55,223 nucleotides of DNA from an uncultured Acholeplasmatales bacterium (GCA_944324705.1 CALUXI010000011.1:1-55223); one strand, 5' to 3'. Counted from the stretch's first letter, positions 35,480 through 45,621 are shown. Translations and numbers: made by a program. Notes: a model not told the origin generated them from the sequence alone.

Positions 35480-37011
35480 TGGATAAACGTATTTTAGAAG
35501 TTAAAGATATGAAATTATATTTTCCTCTTAAAAAGAATATTTTAGGTAAACCAACTGTCGAATTAAAGGCTGTTGATGGTATTAGTTTTAATCTTAATGA
35601 AGGTGAAACAATCGGAATTGTTGGTGAATCTGGTTGTGGTAAAACTACTTTAGGACGAACTATTTTAAGATTATATACTCCTACTGCCGGTAAAGCTATT
35701 TATTTTGGCCGTGATGTAGAAGAGTTTTTGCCTAGTTATTATGTTAAAGCTATTAAACGTTTACCGTTATATAAACTATTAATAGAAAAGCATTTAGCCA
35801 AGAGTTCAGAGAACGACAGTTCTAATTTCGTAGAAGATATTATTAATAAATCAGCTGAGATTACGGGCGCTTTAATTTTAGCTGACAATGTCAATATTGT
35901 TAAAAAACTTTTATTAGAAAGAATTAGATTGCATAAATTAATTAAAAAGAATGAAGAAAAAATTATTAAATTAAGTTATGTTGAAAAAGCTAAAGAAACT
36001 AAGGAAAAAGTAGAGGAACAAAATAAACTTTTAAAAGAACGTTATACTGAACTTTTAGGTTTAGTTGCAGAATTAAAACAAGAAATTCAAGCTAAAAATA
36101 AAGAAAAATATGCTGAATTAGAAGCTAAAATGGAAAGAGGTATCAATCTTGGTAAATTAAAACCTAGAGAGATGCGTTTACTAAGAGTTGATATTCAATT
36201 AGTTTTCCAAGATCCATATTCTTCTTTACCGCCAAGAATGACTGTTGGTAGTATTATTAGTGAAGCAGTTAAAGTTCACAAGATTGTTCCTAAAAATGAA
36301 GTATATGAATATGTTTTACATATAATGGAACAATGTGGTTTACAGCCTCAATATTATGATCGTTACCCACATGAGTTTTCTGGTGGTCAAAGACAAAGAA
36401 TTTGTATTGCACGTGCTTTAGCAGTAAAACCTAAGGTTATTGTTTGTGATGAACCTGTAAGTGCACTTGATGTTTCTATTCAAGCTCAAATTATTAACTT
36501 ATTAAAGAATTTACAAAAAACTTTAGGTCTTACTTATATTTTTATTTCTCATGACTTATCAGTTGTAAAATATATTACTAATAAAATTTTAGTTATGTAT
36601 TTAGGTAATATGATGGAGTACGCAGATACTGATGAATTGTTTAAAAATCCACTCCATCCTTACACTGAGGCTTTATTCTCTGCTGTTCCTAATCCAGATC
36701 CGAATGCGAAGATGAATAGAATTATTTTAAATGGGGATATTCCATCTCCTGCTAATCCTCCAAAAGGGTGTAAGTTTAATACTCGTTGTCCTAAGAAGAT
36801 GGGGATTTGTGAGTTTTTAGAGCCTAAAACTTTAGAATCTAGTACACATCATTATGTATGTTGTCATTTATGTGATAATGAAGTTTTAGAAAAACGTGAA
36901 GAATTAGAAAGAATTCATCAAGAAGAAGTAGAGAAAGCTTTACTAGAGATTGAATTAAAGGCTAAGAAGAAGTCTAAGAAAGATAGTGAAGTTTCAAATG
37001 AAGAAAAATAA
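35479..37011 (+). CDS. oppF: Oligopeptide ABC transporter ATPase OppF with internal insertion
   Basis: This is the second ATPase of the Opp importer. The 510-residue protein has Walker A GESGCGKT (starting at residue 49), Q-loop VFQDPY (Q244), signature FSGGQRQR (S301), Walker B VIVCDEPV, and H-loop FISHDLS. In ordinary OppF the Q-loop follows Walker A by about 50 residues; here the distance is 195. The extra 140-150 residues (about 80-230) are charged and helical, with coiled-coil character from about 150 to 220. The C terminus is also extended and lysine/glutamate-rich. The insertion keeps the frame and leaves all ATPase motifs intact, so the gene is not broken. Opp ATPases with large insertions are known in mycoplasmas. 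Confidence 0.93.
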   Translation: MDKRILEVKDMKLYFPLKKNILGKPTVELKAVDGISFNLNEGETIGIVGESGCGKTTLGRTILRLYTPTAGKAIYFGRDVEEFLPSYYVKAIKRLPLYKLLIEKHLAKSSENDSSNFVEDIINKSAEITGALILADNVNIVKKLLLERIRLHKLIKKNEEKIIKLSYVEKAKETKEKVEEQNKLLKERYTELLGLVAELKQEIQAKNKEKYAELEAKMERGINLGKLKPREMRLLRVDIQLVFQDPYSSLPPRMTVGSIISEAVKVHKIVPKNEVYEYVLHIMEQCGLQPQYYDRYPHEFSGGQRQRICIARALAVKPKVIVCDEPVSALDVSIQAQIINLLKNLQKTLGLTYIFISHDLSVVKYITNKILVMYLGNMMEYADTDELFKNPLHPYTEALFSAVPNPDPNAKMNRIILNGDIPSPANPPKGCKFNTRCPKKMGICEFLEPKTLESSTHHYVCCHLCDNEVLEKREELERIHQEEVEKALLEIELKAKKKSKKDSEVSNEEK

Positions 37012-37213
37012 AAAGGAAAAATATATTGATGATGGTCATACTATTTATAGTATGGATGGTTTAAGGAAAGATAAAGAGGGAAATTTAGATGTCAATAAAA
37101 AAGAAAAAAGGGCGATTATTAAAGCTGCAATGGCTGTGTATCTTCCCCGTTTTCTTTTAATCATTCTAGCTTTTGTAGTGACTATTTTATTAATGTATTT
37201 TTGGCTAAAGTAA
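36998..37213 (+). CDS. Small tail-anchored membrane protein
   Basis: The 71-residue protein has a lysine-rich cytoplasmic N terminus with GHTIYSMDGLRKDK. One C-terminal membrane helix follows (about 44-69; LPRFLLIILAFVVTILLMYF). ATG 36998 is preferred over an in-frame GTG at 36986 because it gives a plausible start coupled to the end of oppF, which it overlaps by 14 bases. It lies between the transporter ATPase and the giant protease gene. No family was recognised; an accessory role in the Opp complex is conceivable from position only. Confidence 0.6.
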   Translation: MKKNKKEKYIDDGHTIYSMDGLRKDKEGNLDVNKKEKRAIIKAAMAVYLPRFLLIILAFVVTILLMYFWLK

Positions 37214-37228
37214 TAAAGGAGGGAACTA

Positions 37229-40200
37229 ATGAAAATGTTTTTAAAAAGACTTATTTCGCTTCTTGGTACTATTGTAATTATTTTTTGTATAAGTAGTTGT
37301 AGTAGTAATGAAGAAGGATCTTCGAATGAGGAAGTTGAAGAAAGCTATAATTTGCCACTTTTATTAAGTGATGCTAGTGTTAATCAAGAATCACGTATTA
37401 ATATGATGAAGGCACAAGCCATTAAAGAAAACAATGGTTATTTGGACACAGATGAAGTTTCTTTAATTATTGAATTAGATAGTGAATCTTTAATTGATGA
37501 ATATATTAATGTTTATTCAACTAAATATCAATCTGTTGCTGAATATGCGGCAAGCCCTGAAGGTATAAAGAAGGCTAATGCAATAAATAAAGAACAAAAT
37601 GAATTAATTAAAAAATTAACAAATAAAGGTTATATTGACGATGTAATTTATCAATATAGTACAGTTATGAATGGTATTGCTATTAGAACTAATTATGGTA
37701 GTTTAGAAAAAATTGATGGTTTAGATGTTGTTTCTAATGCTTATATTTCTGAAACATATAATTTACCTCAAGAAACTAAGGCTGAAGATTCATATGCCGT
37801 AACTAATGTTGTTGATGTATATGATACTGGTATTTTTAATTCATCAAGTGTTCCTTATAATGGTAATGGAACTGCAGTAGCTATTTTAGATAGTGGTTTT
37901 GATATTTCTCATGAAGTATTCCAAGATGAAGATTGTTACCCGGACCCGGATGATCAAGCTATTATTAAGGATGATGTGAACGATATATTACAAGAAACAA
38001 TTGCTTATAAAAACACTTCTGGTTTAATCGTTGATGATGTTTATAAAAATGAAAAAGTGCCTTATGCTTTTGACTATGCTGATTATGATTCAGATGTAGA
38101 ACCAACTTTATCAAATCACGGTACTCACGTTGCTGGTATTATTGGTGGTTATAAAGAAGGAGAAATTGAAGCTTTAGATGGTTCAACTTATGATAACTTT
38201 ACAGGTGTAGCTATTAAAACTCAATTAGTATTAATGAAAGTATTCTCAGATTTAACTGATGGTGCTGATACAGAAGATATTTTAGCGGGTTTAGAAGATG
38301 CTGTATTATTAAACATTGATGCTATTAACATGTCTCTAGGTACATCTTGTGGATTCTCAAGAGAATATGATAATCAAGCTTTAAATGAAATTTATAATCG
38401 TATTAATGAGGCAGGTATTAGCTTAGTTGTTGCTGCTAACAACAGTTATAGTTCTGGTTTTGGTGGTGAAGATGCTAATACTAATAAAGTTACTAACCCA
38501 GAATCTTCTACAGTTGGTTCTCCATCTACATATTATGGTGCTTTATCAGTTGCTTCTATTAGTGGTACTAAATCTAATTATATAGTTGGCCCAGATAATT
38601 TTATGTTCTTCTATAATGAATCAAGTTCAAATGCTTCTGGTAACTATTCTAATAATTTTTATAATGATTTAGGTATTAATGATAAGACTGGTAATATTGA
38701 AATTAAATATGTAACTGTTCCTGGTTATGGTATTAGAAGTAACTATACTAATTTAGATGTTGAAGGTAAAATAGCTTTAGTAAAAAGAGGTGATAACACA
38801 TTTGAAGAGAAATGTGCTATTGCCCAAGATGAAGGAGCTTTAGGTATTATTATTTATAATAATGAGCCTGGGGATATCACTATGTCTACTGGTAAAGTAA
38901 CAGATTTTCCAGCCATTTCTATTTCTAAAGATGATGGTGATATTTTAGCTAAAAATTCTACAGGTGTTTTAACATTTAATTCTAATTATGTGGCTGGTCC
39001 ATTTATGTCTGACTTCTCAAGTTGGGGTCCGACATCTGATTTAAGATTAAAACCAGAAATTACAGCTCATGGTGGTAATATTGTTTCAGCTGTTCCTGGT
39101 GGTGGTTATGATAAATTAAGTGGTACTTCAATGGCTTGCCCTAATATGTGCGGTGTTGTTGTTTTAGTAAGACAATATATCAAAGAAAATCTAGCAAAAT
39201 TTAATTTATCAGATGATTCATCTAATAAAGAAATTGCTGATTTAGCTTATCAATTATTAATCTCAACTGCTACAATAGCTTTGAATGAAGATGGTAATCC
39301 GTATTCTCCACGTAAACAAGGTGCTGGTCTTGGTAGTCTTGAAAAAGCAACTAAAACTGATGCCTATTTAATGGTTAAAGATAGCCAAGAAGAAATTGCT
39401 AATGGAAGTGCGGATGGTAATAGACCTAAATTAGAATTAGGAGATGATCCAAAACGTACTGGTGTTTATAATATGACTTTTGAAATTGTTAACATAGCTG
39501 ATGAGGCTTTAAGTTACAATTTAGATATTGAAGCTATGACTGAGTCAGTATTAGCTTCCGATCCAGAATATGTAGCTGAAGAAAGTTATATGTTAAGTGG
39601 CTCATTTAAGATAGAAAGTGTAAGTTCAGGTTCAACTTTATCTGGCAATACTATAACTGTTCCAGCTAATGGAGTTTGTGAAGTTAAGTTAAGTTATACT
39701 TTAAGTGATGCCGATAAAACTTATATTGCTGATACATTCCCGTATGGTATGTATGTTGAAGGTTTTGTAACTTTAAAACCTAATCAAAATACGGAAGTAG
39801 ATTTAAATGTTCCTTTCTTAGCTTTCTTTGGTGATTGGACAGAAGCTCCTGCTTTTGATAAAACTTTCTATGAAGTTGAAAGTGAAGCTTATAATGATTC
39901 AATTGATGAAGACGATAAGATTAAGGCTGATTATTATGCTACAGTTCCATTTGGTACTTATTTTGATAGTTATGTTATTTCTTTAGGTACTTATGTATAT
40001 AATATGGATTTAACACAATATAATCAAATTCCAGCAAGAGAAGATCATATTGTAATTTCAAGTAATGAAGGGACTATTAATGGTATTAATGGTATTTATG
40101 CTGGTTTACTTAGAAATGTTGCAAAAATGGTCTATACAATTACCGATAAGACGACAGGTGAAGTAATTTATAGTTATACAGATTATAACTGTAATAAAGC

Positions 40201-43200
40201 TTTCTCTGAGTCAGGTGCAATGCAAGTACCATATTTTGAAAGATTAAGCTTTAATCCAATTGATTATGATTTAGTAAATAATAGAGAATACGAATTTAAT
40301 ATGCACGCCTACCTGGATTATGGTGATGGTGGTGTTTCAAGTAATGTTCGTAATAACTTTGGTTTTACCTTTACAATGGATGATGAAGCACCTATTATCT
40401 TAGGAGCAGAGTATGAAAAAACTTATGATAAGACAACAAAGAAAGATCGTTATTATGTAACTTTAACAGTTTCAGATAATCAATATGTTCAAGCTGTTAC
40501 ACCAATTGTTTTCCAACAAACTGAAGAAAGTACAACTTATTCAATGCTTTGTGAATATCCTACTCCAGTTTATGGTAATAAAGGTGAATTAACTACAGTA
40601 AGAATTGAAATTACTGATTACATGGAAAGCTATTTCTATGATGAATTATCAACTAATACTTTAGGTTTCGTAATTGACGATTATGCTTTAAACTCTAATA
40701 TTTATTTATGTTCTTTACCTGGTACTAAAGGTAACTTAAAATTTACATCTGATGGTACATCTAATGGTTCTACTAAAACTCAACAAATCATTGAAACTGG
40801 TGAAGTTTGTGATTTAACTGAATATTTAACTTCAAGTGATGAATCAATTAGTTTTGGTAAAGATTTCTTACAATATTTAGATTGGAAATCTTCTAATGAA
40901 AATATTGCGATTGTTGATAAAGGTAAAGTAGTAGGTCTTAAATCTGGCACAGCTACTATAACTGTCACAAACCCAACATTTAATGTGACGGGGGCAAGTA
41001 TAACTGTCAGAGTTACAGGCGATGATATTTCATCTTTAGATGATGTAAGTTTAGAGAGCCTTAATTTTATTTATTTTGATGTTATAAAAGGTCATCCGGC
41101 TGCTGGAGAAGCAAATGTTTTAGGTAATGAACAAGATAGAACCTTTATTTCATCATTGCCAAAGAATTCAGCTGGTGCATCATTGTTATCAATTTATCCG
41201 GGTGAACAAATTAAACTTTCTTACAATATTGAACCATGGTATTTGCCTGAAGATCGGTATGAAGTAACTTATTCAAGTACTAATCCAAGAGCGGCTACAG
41301 TCGATCAAGATGGTGTAGTTACAACATTAGCTGAAGGTACAACTACTATAAGGTTAAATATTAAAGTAGATGGTAGACAATCTAATATTATGGCTCTATT
41401 ATCTATTACCGTAAAAGATCCATTTGTTATTGAAAATAGAATTTTAAATTATTATAAAGGTGTAGGTGGTGAAGTTATTATTCCTGATGATGAAGGTATA
41501 ATGCAAATTGCCCCTTATGCTTTTAGTTTATATAATATTGACTATAATGTTCCGGTAACTGACGATGATTTAGATGCTAATAAAGTTCCGCAAACAAATA
41601 ATACAATTACAAAAGTTGTTATCCCTGAAGGTGTTACAACAATTGGTAAGATGGCTTTTGCTAGCTTAACCGCTCTTGAAGAAGTAGTTTTACCATCTAC
41701 AGTAACTACAATTGAAGAAATGGCCTTTATGGGTTGTACAAACTTAAAGAAGATTAATTTGGAAAATGTTACAACTTTAGAATATGAAGCCTTCAAAGGT
41801 TGTACAAGTTTAAATAATATTGATTTAAGTGAAATTTATTCTATCTCTTATGGTGTATTTGAAGGCTGTACAAGTCTTACATCAGTTGACCTATCTACTT
41901 TAAGAAGTAGTGGTAGAGATATGTTTAAAGACTGTGTAAATTTAACTAGTGTAACTTTAGTTCCAGAAACTAAGTTATCTAATGGTATGTTTAAGAACAC
42001 TGGTATTACTGAAATTTCTTTAGGTCAAGACATTATTCCTGATAGTTGTTTTGCTGATTGTGAAAACTTAACAAAAGTTACATTTACTGGTGACGTAGTT
42101 TATATTGGTAATTATGCCTTTGCTAACACTGGTGTATCTAATATTACATTTAATGGTAGTGTATCATATTTCTATAGTAATGCCTTTGCTAATACTAAGA
42201 ATTTAACAAGTTTAACTTTACCAAATTCTGATATTAGTATTGCTGATAATGCTTTTGCTGGCAGTGGTTTAACAAGTTTAACATTTGCTGAAAATACTAA
42301 TATTTTAAGCTTAGCTTTAGATGTATTTGCTAATACTAATATTGCAAGCTTCAATATTGATGGTAGTAAGTATTATAGTGTTAAAGAAGATAATAATGCT
42401 ATTTTATATAGTGCTGATGGTACTAAATTATTACTTGTAGCTCCTAAAGCTAATATTGGGGACTACACAGTACCAGCTGGTGTTACAGAGATTGGAGAAG
42501 GCGCATTTGCCAATAACGCATCTATTACCTCATTAGTAATTACTAACCCTAATACTAAGATTGGGGCACGAGCTTTCGCAAATTGTTATAACTTAACAAG
42601 TATTACTTTAGCTAGTGGTACTGAAATTGGAGATTATGCTTTCTACAATAATGATAACTTAGCTACAGTTAATGGCTTAGATACTGTAAATTCTATTGGT
42701 AATTATGCCTTTGCTAATACTAGTCTAACTAGTGCTAATATTAATGTTAATGTTGGTGATTATGCATTTAATAATACAGCTTTAACAAGTGTTGTATTAG
42801 GATCTAATATTACTTTAGGTAATAATAGTTTCAGTAATAATAGTAGTTTAACAACTGTTACATTAGGTGATAATATTGTTATTGGTGATTATGCTTTTGC
42901 TTATGATACTAAATTAAGTTCTATTAATTTAGAAAAAGCTAATGGTACATTAGGAGCTTATGCGTTCTACAAAGATTCAGCTTTAACAAGTGTTAATTTA
43001 GCTAATATCACAGTGATTGGAGAATATGCCTTTGCTGAATGTAGTTCTTTAGCGAGTGTAAGTGTTCCGGTTGTAGAAGAAATTGGTAAATATGCTTTCT
43101 CTAAAGTAGAATCTACAGCGTTAACTCCTAAGTTTACAACCATTGAATTACCTTCAAGCTTAAAGGTTATTGGTGAAGGTGCTTTCAAAGATTTAACAAG

Positions 43201-44764
43201 CTTAACAAGTATAGTATTACCAGATAGTTTAACTTCATTAGGCAAGCGTGCTTTCTATGGCGCTAGAAATCTAACAAGTGTGGTTTTACCTACTTCATTA
43301 ACTACAATTAGTGAAGAAGCATTTAGAGATTGTGCTAATCTTGCAAGTATTAATTTAGAAAATGTTATAAGTATTGCTGATAATGCCTTTATTAATTGTG
43401 GAGATTTAACAAGTATTAATTTAGCTAACACGACAACTATTAATTATGGTGCTTTTGCTAATACAGGTTTAACAAAGGTAGAAAACGCAAATAAAGTAAC
43501 TTATGTTGGTGATTATGCTTTCCAAAGTACTGATTTAACTACAATCTCTTTACCAAGTTTAGAATATTTAGGTGGAGGTGCTTTCAGTAATTCAACTAAT
43601 TTAACTGAATTTACATTTACTGCTAATATTGATTATATTGGTAATAATGCTTTCTATAATTCCAATAAAGTAAAAGAATTCAAGTTTGATAACAATGGTA
43701 CAATTACTAATGATGGTAAGATTAACGATTATGCTTTATTAGACAATGGTATCTTATATGTTTATTTAGACAATGGTGATTTAGCTTTAGCTCAAGTTCC
43801 TGCTGATTTAGCAATTGATACGTTAAATGTCTTAGAAAATACAGTGGTTATTAATGCGTATGCAGGTAACTTAAATAGAAATGTAAAGACGATAGTTTTA
43901 CCAGATACTTTAGAAACTATTTCTAACTTTGCTTTCTATGGCTATGCTAGTCTTGAAACGGTTGAATTTAGATCATTTACAGCCCCAACTCTTGAAAGTT
44001 TCTTAATTGAAGATTCTGAAGTTGAACCAGGGGATCCAGGTTATATCTATTTCAATTATGCATATCATATGTGGGCTAACCCATATCCATATTATCAATT
44101 TAAAGATCGTGTTGGTAAAATAGAAACTCTTAATATCATTTTACCTTCTAATGAAGGGGTAATTGGTTATGATACTTTAATTTATGAAGCTTATTTTGGC
44201 GATATGTCTGAAGCAGAACGTAGTGATTATGTAGCTAAAGATAATAATACGCTCAACTTTATTAATGCTGTAAGTCAATTACCTGCTGTTGAAAATGTAA
44301 CATTAGATGATGAGGCATTAATTAATAATGCGGTTACAGCTTTAAATGCTTTAACTCAAGATTTAACTGACTTTGGTTATAGTGAAGAAGAGTTCAATAA
44401 TATGAAGAATTTAGTAGAAAATACTAAATATAGACTTTATGAATTGAAACGTGAAGTGGGTAGTCAAGCTGTTAGAGACGTTCAAGCTTTATTAGACACT
44501 GTTAATACAACCTTTAGCCTAGACGATTTAGACGAACTTGCTGACTTAGCTAAACAAATTAATTCATTATCTAGGGAAGAACAAAATATTCTTGATTTAA
44601 GAAGATATGATGAATTATTAGCTTCTTATGATGCTTATTTAAATGGTGTAAGAGAAGATGCTAGTGTTGTTGATAAAGTTACTGATAATGGGTTTATGTA
44701 TAGTTTAGTTACTAAGGCAGTTGAAATTGTTGTTGATATCCTAGATGGAATAGGTATATTATAG
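37229..44764 (+). CDS. Giant lipoprotein subtilase (S8) with PA, Ig-like and BspA-type repeats
   Basis: The 2511-residue surface serine protease is similar to lactocepin / C5a peptidase enzymes. The lipobox is CISSC. An I9-like propeptide region precedes the catalytic domain, with D221 (AILDSGFD), H297 (NHGTHVAG), oxyanion region VAANNS, and S634 (SGTSMACP). A PA domain is inserted (about 470-590), and Fn3-like beta domains follow. Two Big_2-type Ig domains lie near 1215-1270 and 1335-1400, with SGTATITV and EGTTTIRL. About 30 BspA-type LRR_5 repeats (about 1410-2250) precede a helical C-terminal region. There is no LPxTG motif; anchoring is by lipid. Position after oppABCDF suggests it makes peptides for uptake. 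RBS GGAGGG is good. Confidence 0.95.
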   Translation: MKMFLKRLISLLGTIVIIFCISSCSSNEEGSSNEEVEESYNLPLLLSDASVNQESRINMMKAQAIKENNGYLDTDEVSLIIELDSESLIDEYINVYSTKYQSVAEYAASPEGIKKANAINKEQNELIKKLTNKGYIDDVIYQYSTVMNGIAIRTNYGSLEKIDGLDVVSNAYISETYNLPQETKAEDSYAVTNVVDVYDTGIFNSSSVPYNGNGTAVAILDSGFDISHEVFQDEDCYPDPDDQAIIKDDVNDILQETIAYKNTSGLIVDDVYKNEKVPYAFDYADYDSDVEPTLSNHGTHVAGIIGGYKEGEIEALDGSTYDNFTGVAIKTQLVLMKVFSDLTDGADTEDILAGLEDAVLLNIDAINMSLGTSCGFSREYDNQALNEIYNRINEAGISLVVAANNSYSSGFGGEDANTNKVTNPESSTVGSPSTYYGALSVASISGTKSNYIVGPDNFMFFYNESSSNASGNYSNNFYNDLGINDKTGNIEIKYVTVPGYGIRSNYTNLDVEGKIALVKRGDNTFEEKCAIAQDEGALGIIIYNNEPGDITMSTGKVTDFPAISISKDDGDILAKNSTGVLTFNSNYVAGPFMSDFSSWGPTSDLRLKPEITAHGGNIVSAVPGGGYDKLSGTSMACPNMCGVVVLVRQYIKENLAKFNLSDDSSNKEIADLAYQLLISTATIALNEDGNPYSPRKQGAGLGSLEKATKTDAYLMVKDSQEEIANGSADGNRPKLELGDDPKRTGVYNMTFEIVNIADEALSYNLDIEAMTESVLASDPEYVAEESYMLSGSFKIESVSSGSTLSGNTITVPANGVCEVKLSYTLSDADKTYIADTFPYGMYVEGFVTLKPNQNTEVDLNVPFLAFFGDWTEAPAFDKTFYEVESEAYNDSIDEDDKIKADYYATVPFGTYFDSYVISLGTYVYNMDLTQYNQIPAREDHIVISSNEGTINGINGIYAGLLRNVAKMVYTITDKTTGEVIYSYTDYNCNKAFSESGAMQVPYFERLSFNPIDYDLVNNREYEFNMHAYLDYGDGGVSSNVRNNFGFTFTMDDEAPIILGAEYEKTYDKTTKKDRYYVTLTVSDNQYVQAVTPIVFQQTEESTTYSMLCEYPTPVYGNKGELTTVRIEITDYMESYFYDELSTNTLGFVIDDYALNSNIYLCSLPGTKGNLKFTSDGTSNGSTKTQQIIETGEVCDLTEYLTSSDESISFGKDFLQYLDWKSSNENIAIVDKGKVVGLKSGTATITVTNPTFNVTGASITVRVTGDDISSLDDVSLESLNFIYFDVIKGHPAAGEANVLGNEQDRTFISSLPKNSAGASLLSIYPGEQIKLSYNIEPWYLPEDRYEVTYSSTNPRAATVDQDGVVTTLAEGTTTIRLNIKVDGRQSNIMALLSITVKDPFVIENRILNYYKGVGGEVIIPDDEGIMQIAPYAFSLYNIDYNVPVTDDDLDANKVPQTNNTITKVVIPEGVTTIGKMAFASLTALEEVVLPSTVTTIEEMAFMGCTNLKKINLENVTTLEYEAFKGCTSLNNIDLSEIYSISYGVFEGCTSLTSVDLSTLRSSGRDMFKDCVNLTSVTLVPETKLSNGMFKNTGITEISLGQDIIPDSCFADCENLTKVTFTGDVVYIGNYAFANTGVSNITFNGSVSYFYSNAFANTKNLTSLTLPNSDISIADNAFAGSGLTSLTFAENTNILSLALDVFANTNIASFNIDGSKYYSVKEDNNAILYSADGTKLLLVAPKANIGDYTVPAGVTEIGEGAFANNASITSLVITNPNTKIGARAFANCYNLTSITLASGTEIGDYAFYNNDNLATVNGLDTVNSIGNYAFANTSLTSANINVNVGDYAFNNTALTSVVLGSNITLGNNSFSNNSSLTTVTLGDNIVIGDYAFAYDTKLSSINLEKANGTLGAYAFYKDSALTSVNLANITVIGEYAFAECSSLASVSVPVVEEIGKYAFSKVESTALTPKFTTIELPSSLKVIGEGAFKDLTSLTSIVLPDSLTSLGKRAFYGARNLTSVVLPTSLTTISEEAFRDCANLASINLENVISIADNAFINCGDLTSINLANTTTINYGAFANTGLTKVENANKVTYVGDYAFQSTDLTTISLPSLEYLGGGAFSNSTNLTEFTFTANIDYIGNNAFYNSNKVKEFKFDNNGTITNDGKINDYALLDNGILYVYLDNGDLALAQVPADLAIDTLNVLENTVVINAYAGNLNRNVKTIVLPDTLETISNFAFYGYASLETVEFRSFTAPTLESFLIEDSEVEPGDPGYIYFNYAYHMWANPYPYYQFKDRVGKIETLNIILPSNEGVIGYDTLIYEAYFGDMSEAERSDYVAKDNNTLNFINAVSQLPAVENVTLDDEALINNAVTALNALTQDLTDFGYSEEEFNNMKNLVENTKYRLYELKREVGSQAVRDVQALLDTVNTTFSLDDLDELADLAKQINSLSREEQNILDLRRYDELLASYDAYLNGVREDASVVDKVTDNGFMYSLVTKAVEIVVDILDGIGIL
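41450..43985 (+). repeat. Array of about 30 BspA-type leucine-rich repeats
   Basis: Within the subtilase gene, units of 20-26 residues repeat the pattern I-x-x-(Y/G/N)-AF-x-x-(C/N/T)-x-x-L-T-S-(I/V)-x-(L/F). Some units are almost identical in DNA, for example ATTATGCCTTTGCTAA at about 42112 and 42703. Such arrays are prone to expansion or loss by recombination. Confidence 0.85.
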
Positions 44765-44776
44765 GAGGTGCTGAAA

Positions 44777-45346
44777 ATGAAAAAGTTAAGTTTATTTGTT
44801 TTATTGTTAGCATTACTCTTTAGTTTTACTTCTTGTGGAAGTAAAGAACCTACTCCAGAAGAATTATTTAATCAAAATATCTCAAGTTTCAATACTAATT
44901 TAGCTACTTGTACAAACATAGTTTATTCTACAGAAATCAAAAGTGGTGAAATCTTACTTGCAGATATTGAAAAAGAAGTAATGATAAATGGTAGTGATCC
45001 AAGTGATATGAGTTTAACTGTAATCACAACAGAAAATGTTTTAGGTAGCGATTTTACTATTCAAAAACAAACATATTCTGAATATATTGATGGAGTTTTA
45101 CCTTCTCAATTATTTAATTATAATTTTGCCTATAGTGATTTTGCAACAATTGAAGTTTCAAATGAAAAGATTAGTGGAACAATTCCTAGTGCTAATGTTG
45201 ACAAGGTATTAAATACAGATGTTAATAATACTTCTGATTTAACAGTTGAAATTACATATAGTGAAGGTAAAATAACAGGTTATATTTTCAGTTATTCAAC
45301 TGATAATAATAATTCAGTTGTAATTACAGCAAGTTATTCATATTAA
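44777..45346 (+). CDS. Small lipoprotein of unknown function
   Basis: The 189-residue lipoprotein has the lipobox FTSC, followed by a short helical stretch PTPEELFNQNISSFNTNL. Alternating strands then suggest one beta domain. No family was recognised. ATG 44777 is chosen because AGGAGG lies eight bases upstream; an in-frame GTG at 44768 overlaps the Shine-Dalgarno. It is 12 bases after the protease gene and followed by a strong terminator, so it closes the opp operon. It could be a chaperone, inhibitor or partner of the protease, but nothing in the sequence shows this. Confidence 0.7.
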   Translation: MKKLSLFVLLLALLFSFTSCGSKEPTPEELFNQNISSFNTNLATCTNIVYSTEIKSGEILLADIEKEVMINGSDPSDMSLTVITTENVLGSDFTIQKQTYSEYIDGVLPSQLFNYNFAYSDFATIEVSNEKISGTIPSANVDKVLNTDVNNTSDLTVEITYSEGKITGYIFSYSTDNNNSVVITASYSY

Positions 45347-45351
45347 TAAGT

Positions 45352-45382
45352 TAGGAGGATTTTATTCCTCCTATTTTTTATT
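45352..45382 (+). terminator. Terminator of the opp/protease operon
   Basis: AGGAGGA pairs with TCCTCCT around a six-base loop, and ATTTTTTATT follows. It starts six bases after the stop codon of the small lipoprotein gene. Confidence 0.9.
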
Positions 45383-45547
45383 AGGGTCTTGACCTAATTT
45401 GGTTTTATAAGACCATCGCCAATGTCTTTAAACCTATGGTGTGCGAAAAGGAAGCGTTAAAAAGTCCTGAATAGGTAATACGCAGTTAGCAAGGTATCGC
45501 TCTCCACTAGCTGCTTTATATAAGGGGGTTATGACCTCTTTTTTTAC
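45383..45547 (+). ncRNA. Structured RNA with terminator upstream of ppx-ppk
   Basis: About 165 bases lie between the operon terminator and ppx. They contain GGTCTT (45385-45390) with AAGACC (45409-45414), an eight-base hairpin GCAGTTAG / CTAGCTGC (45482-45489 and 45507-45514), ACCTAT with ATAGGT (45432, 45471), and a terminator stem (45523-45539) with eight T. GGGTC near 45384 can alternatively pair with GACC in the terminator. The GC content exceeds the flanks, which suggests conserved structure. It could be a small RNA such as 6S, or a leader controlling ppx-ppk by attenuation. I could not match a known riboswitch core. No clear promoter was found. Confidence 0.6.
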
Positions 45548-45591
45548 TGTTTCTTTACAATGTTTTTATGGTTTTTGAATATAGTTTTATA

Positions 45592-45597
45592 TATAAT
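45592..45597 (+). promoter_or_regulatory. Possible -10 element of ppx
   Basis: TATAAT lies 24 bases before the ppx start codon, but no well-placed -35 or TGn extension is present. If used, the ppx transcript would start after the structured RNA and its terminator. Confidence 0.35.
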
Positions 45598-45621
45598 AGT
45601 ATTAAGAAGGAAGGTTTTTAT

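Noticed and set aside
35479-37011. oppF as two fused or frameshifted genes
   Set aside because: All ATPase motifs are in order and in frame; the extra segment is a clean internal insertion.
42172-43245. Minus-strand open frames opposite the leucine-rich repeats
   Set aside because: They mirror the repeats of the subtilase gene, have no ribosome binding sites and low-complexity translations.
45441-45456. AAAGGAAGC in the structured RNA recalls the SRP RNA apical loop
   Set aside because: The opposing strand of SRP helix 8 and its GNRA-type loop are missing.
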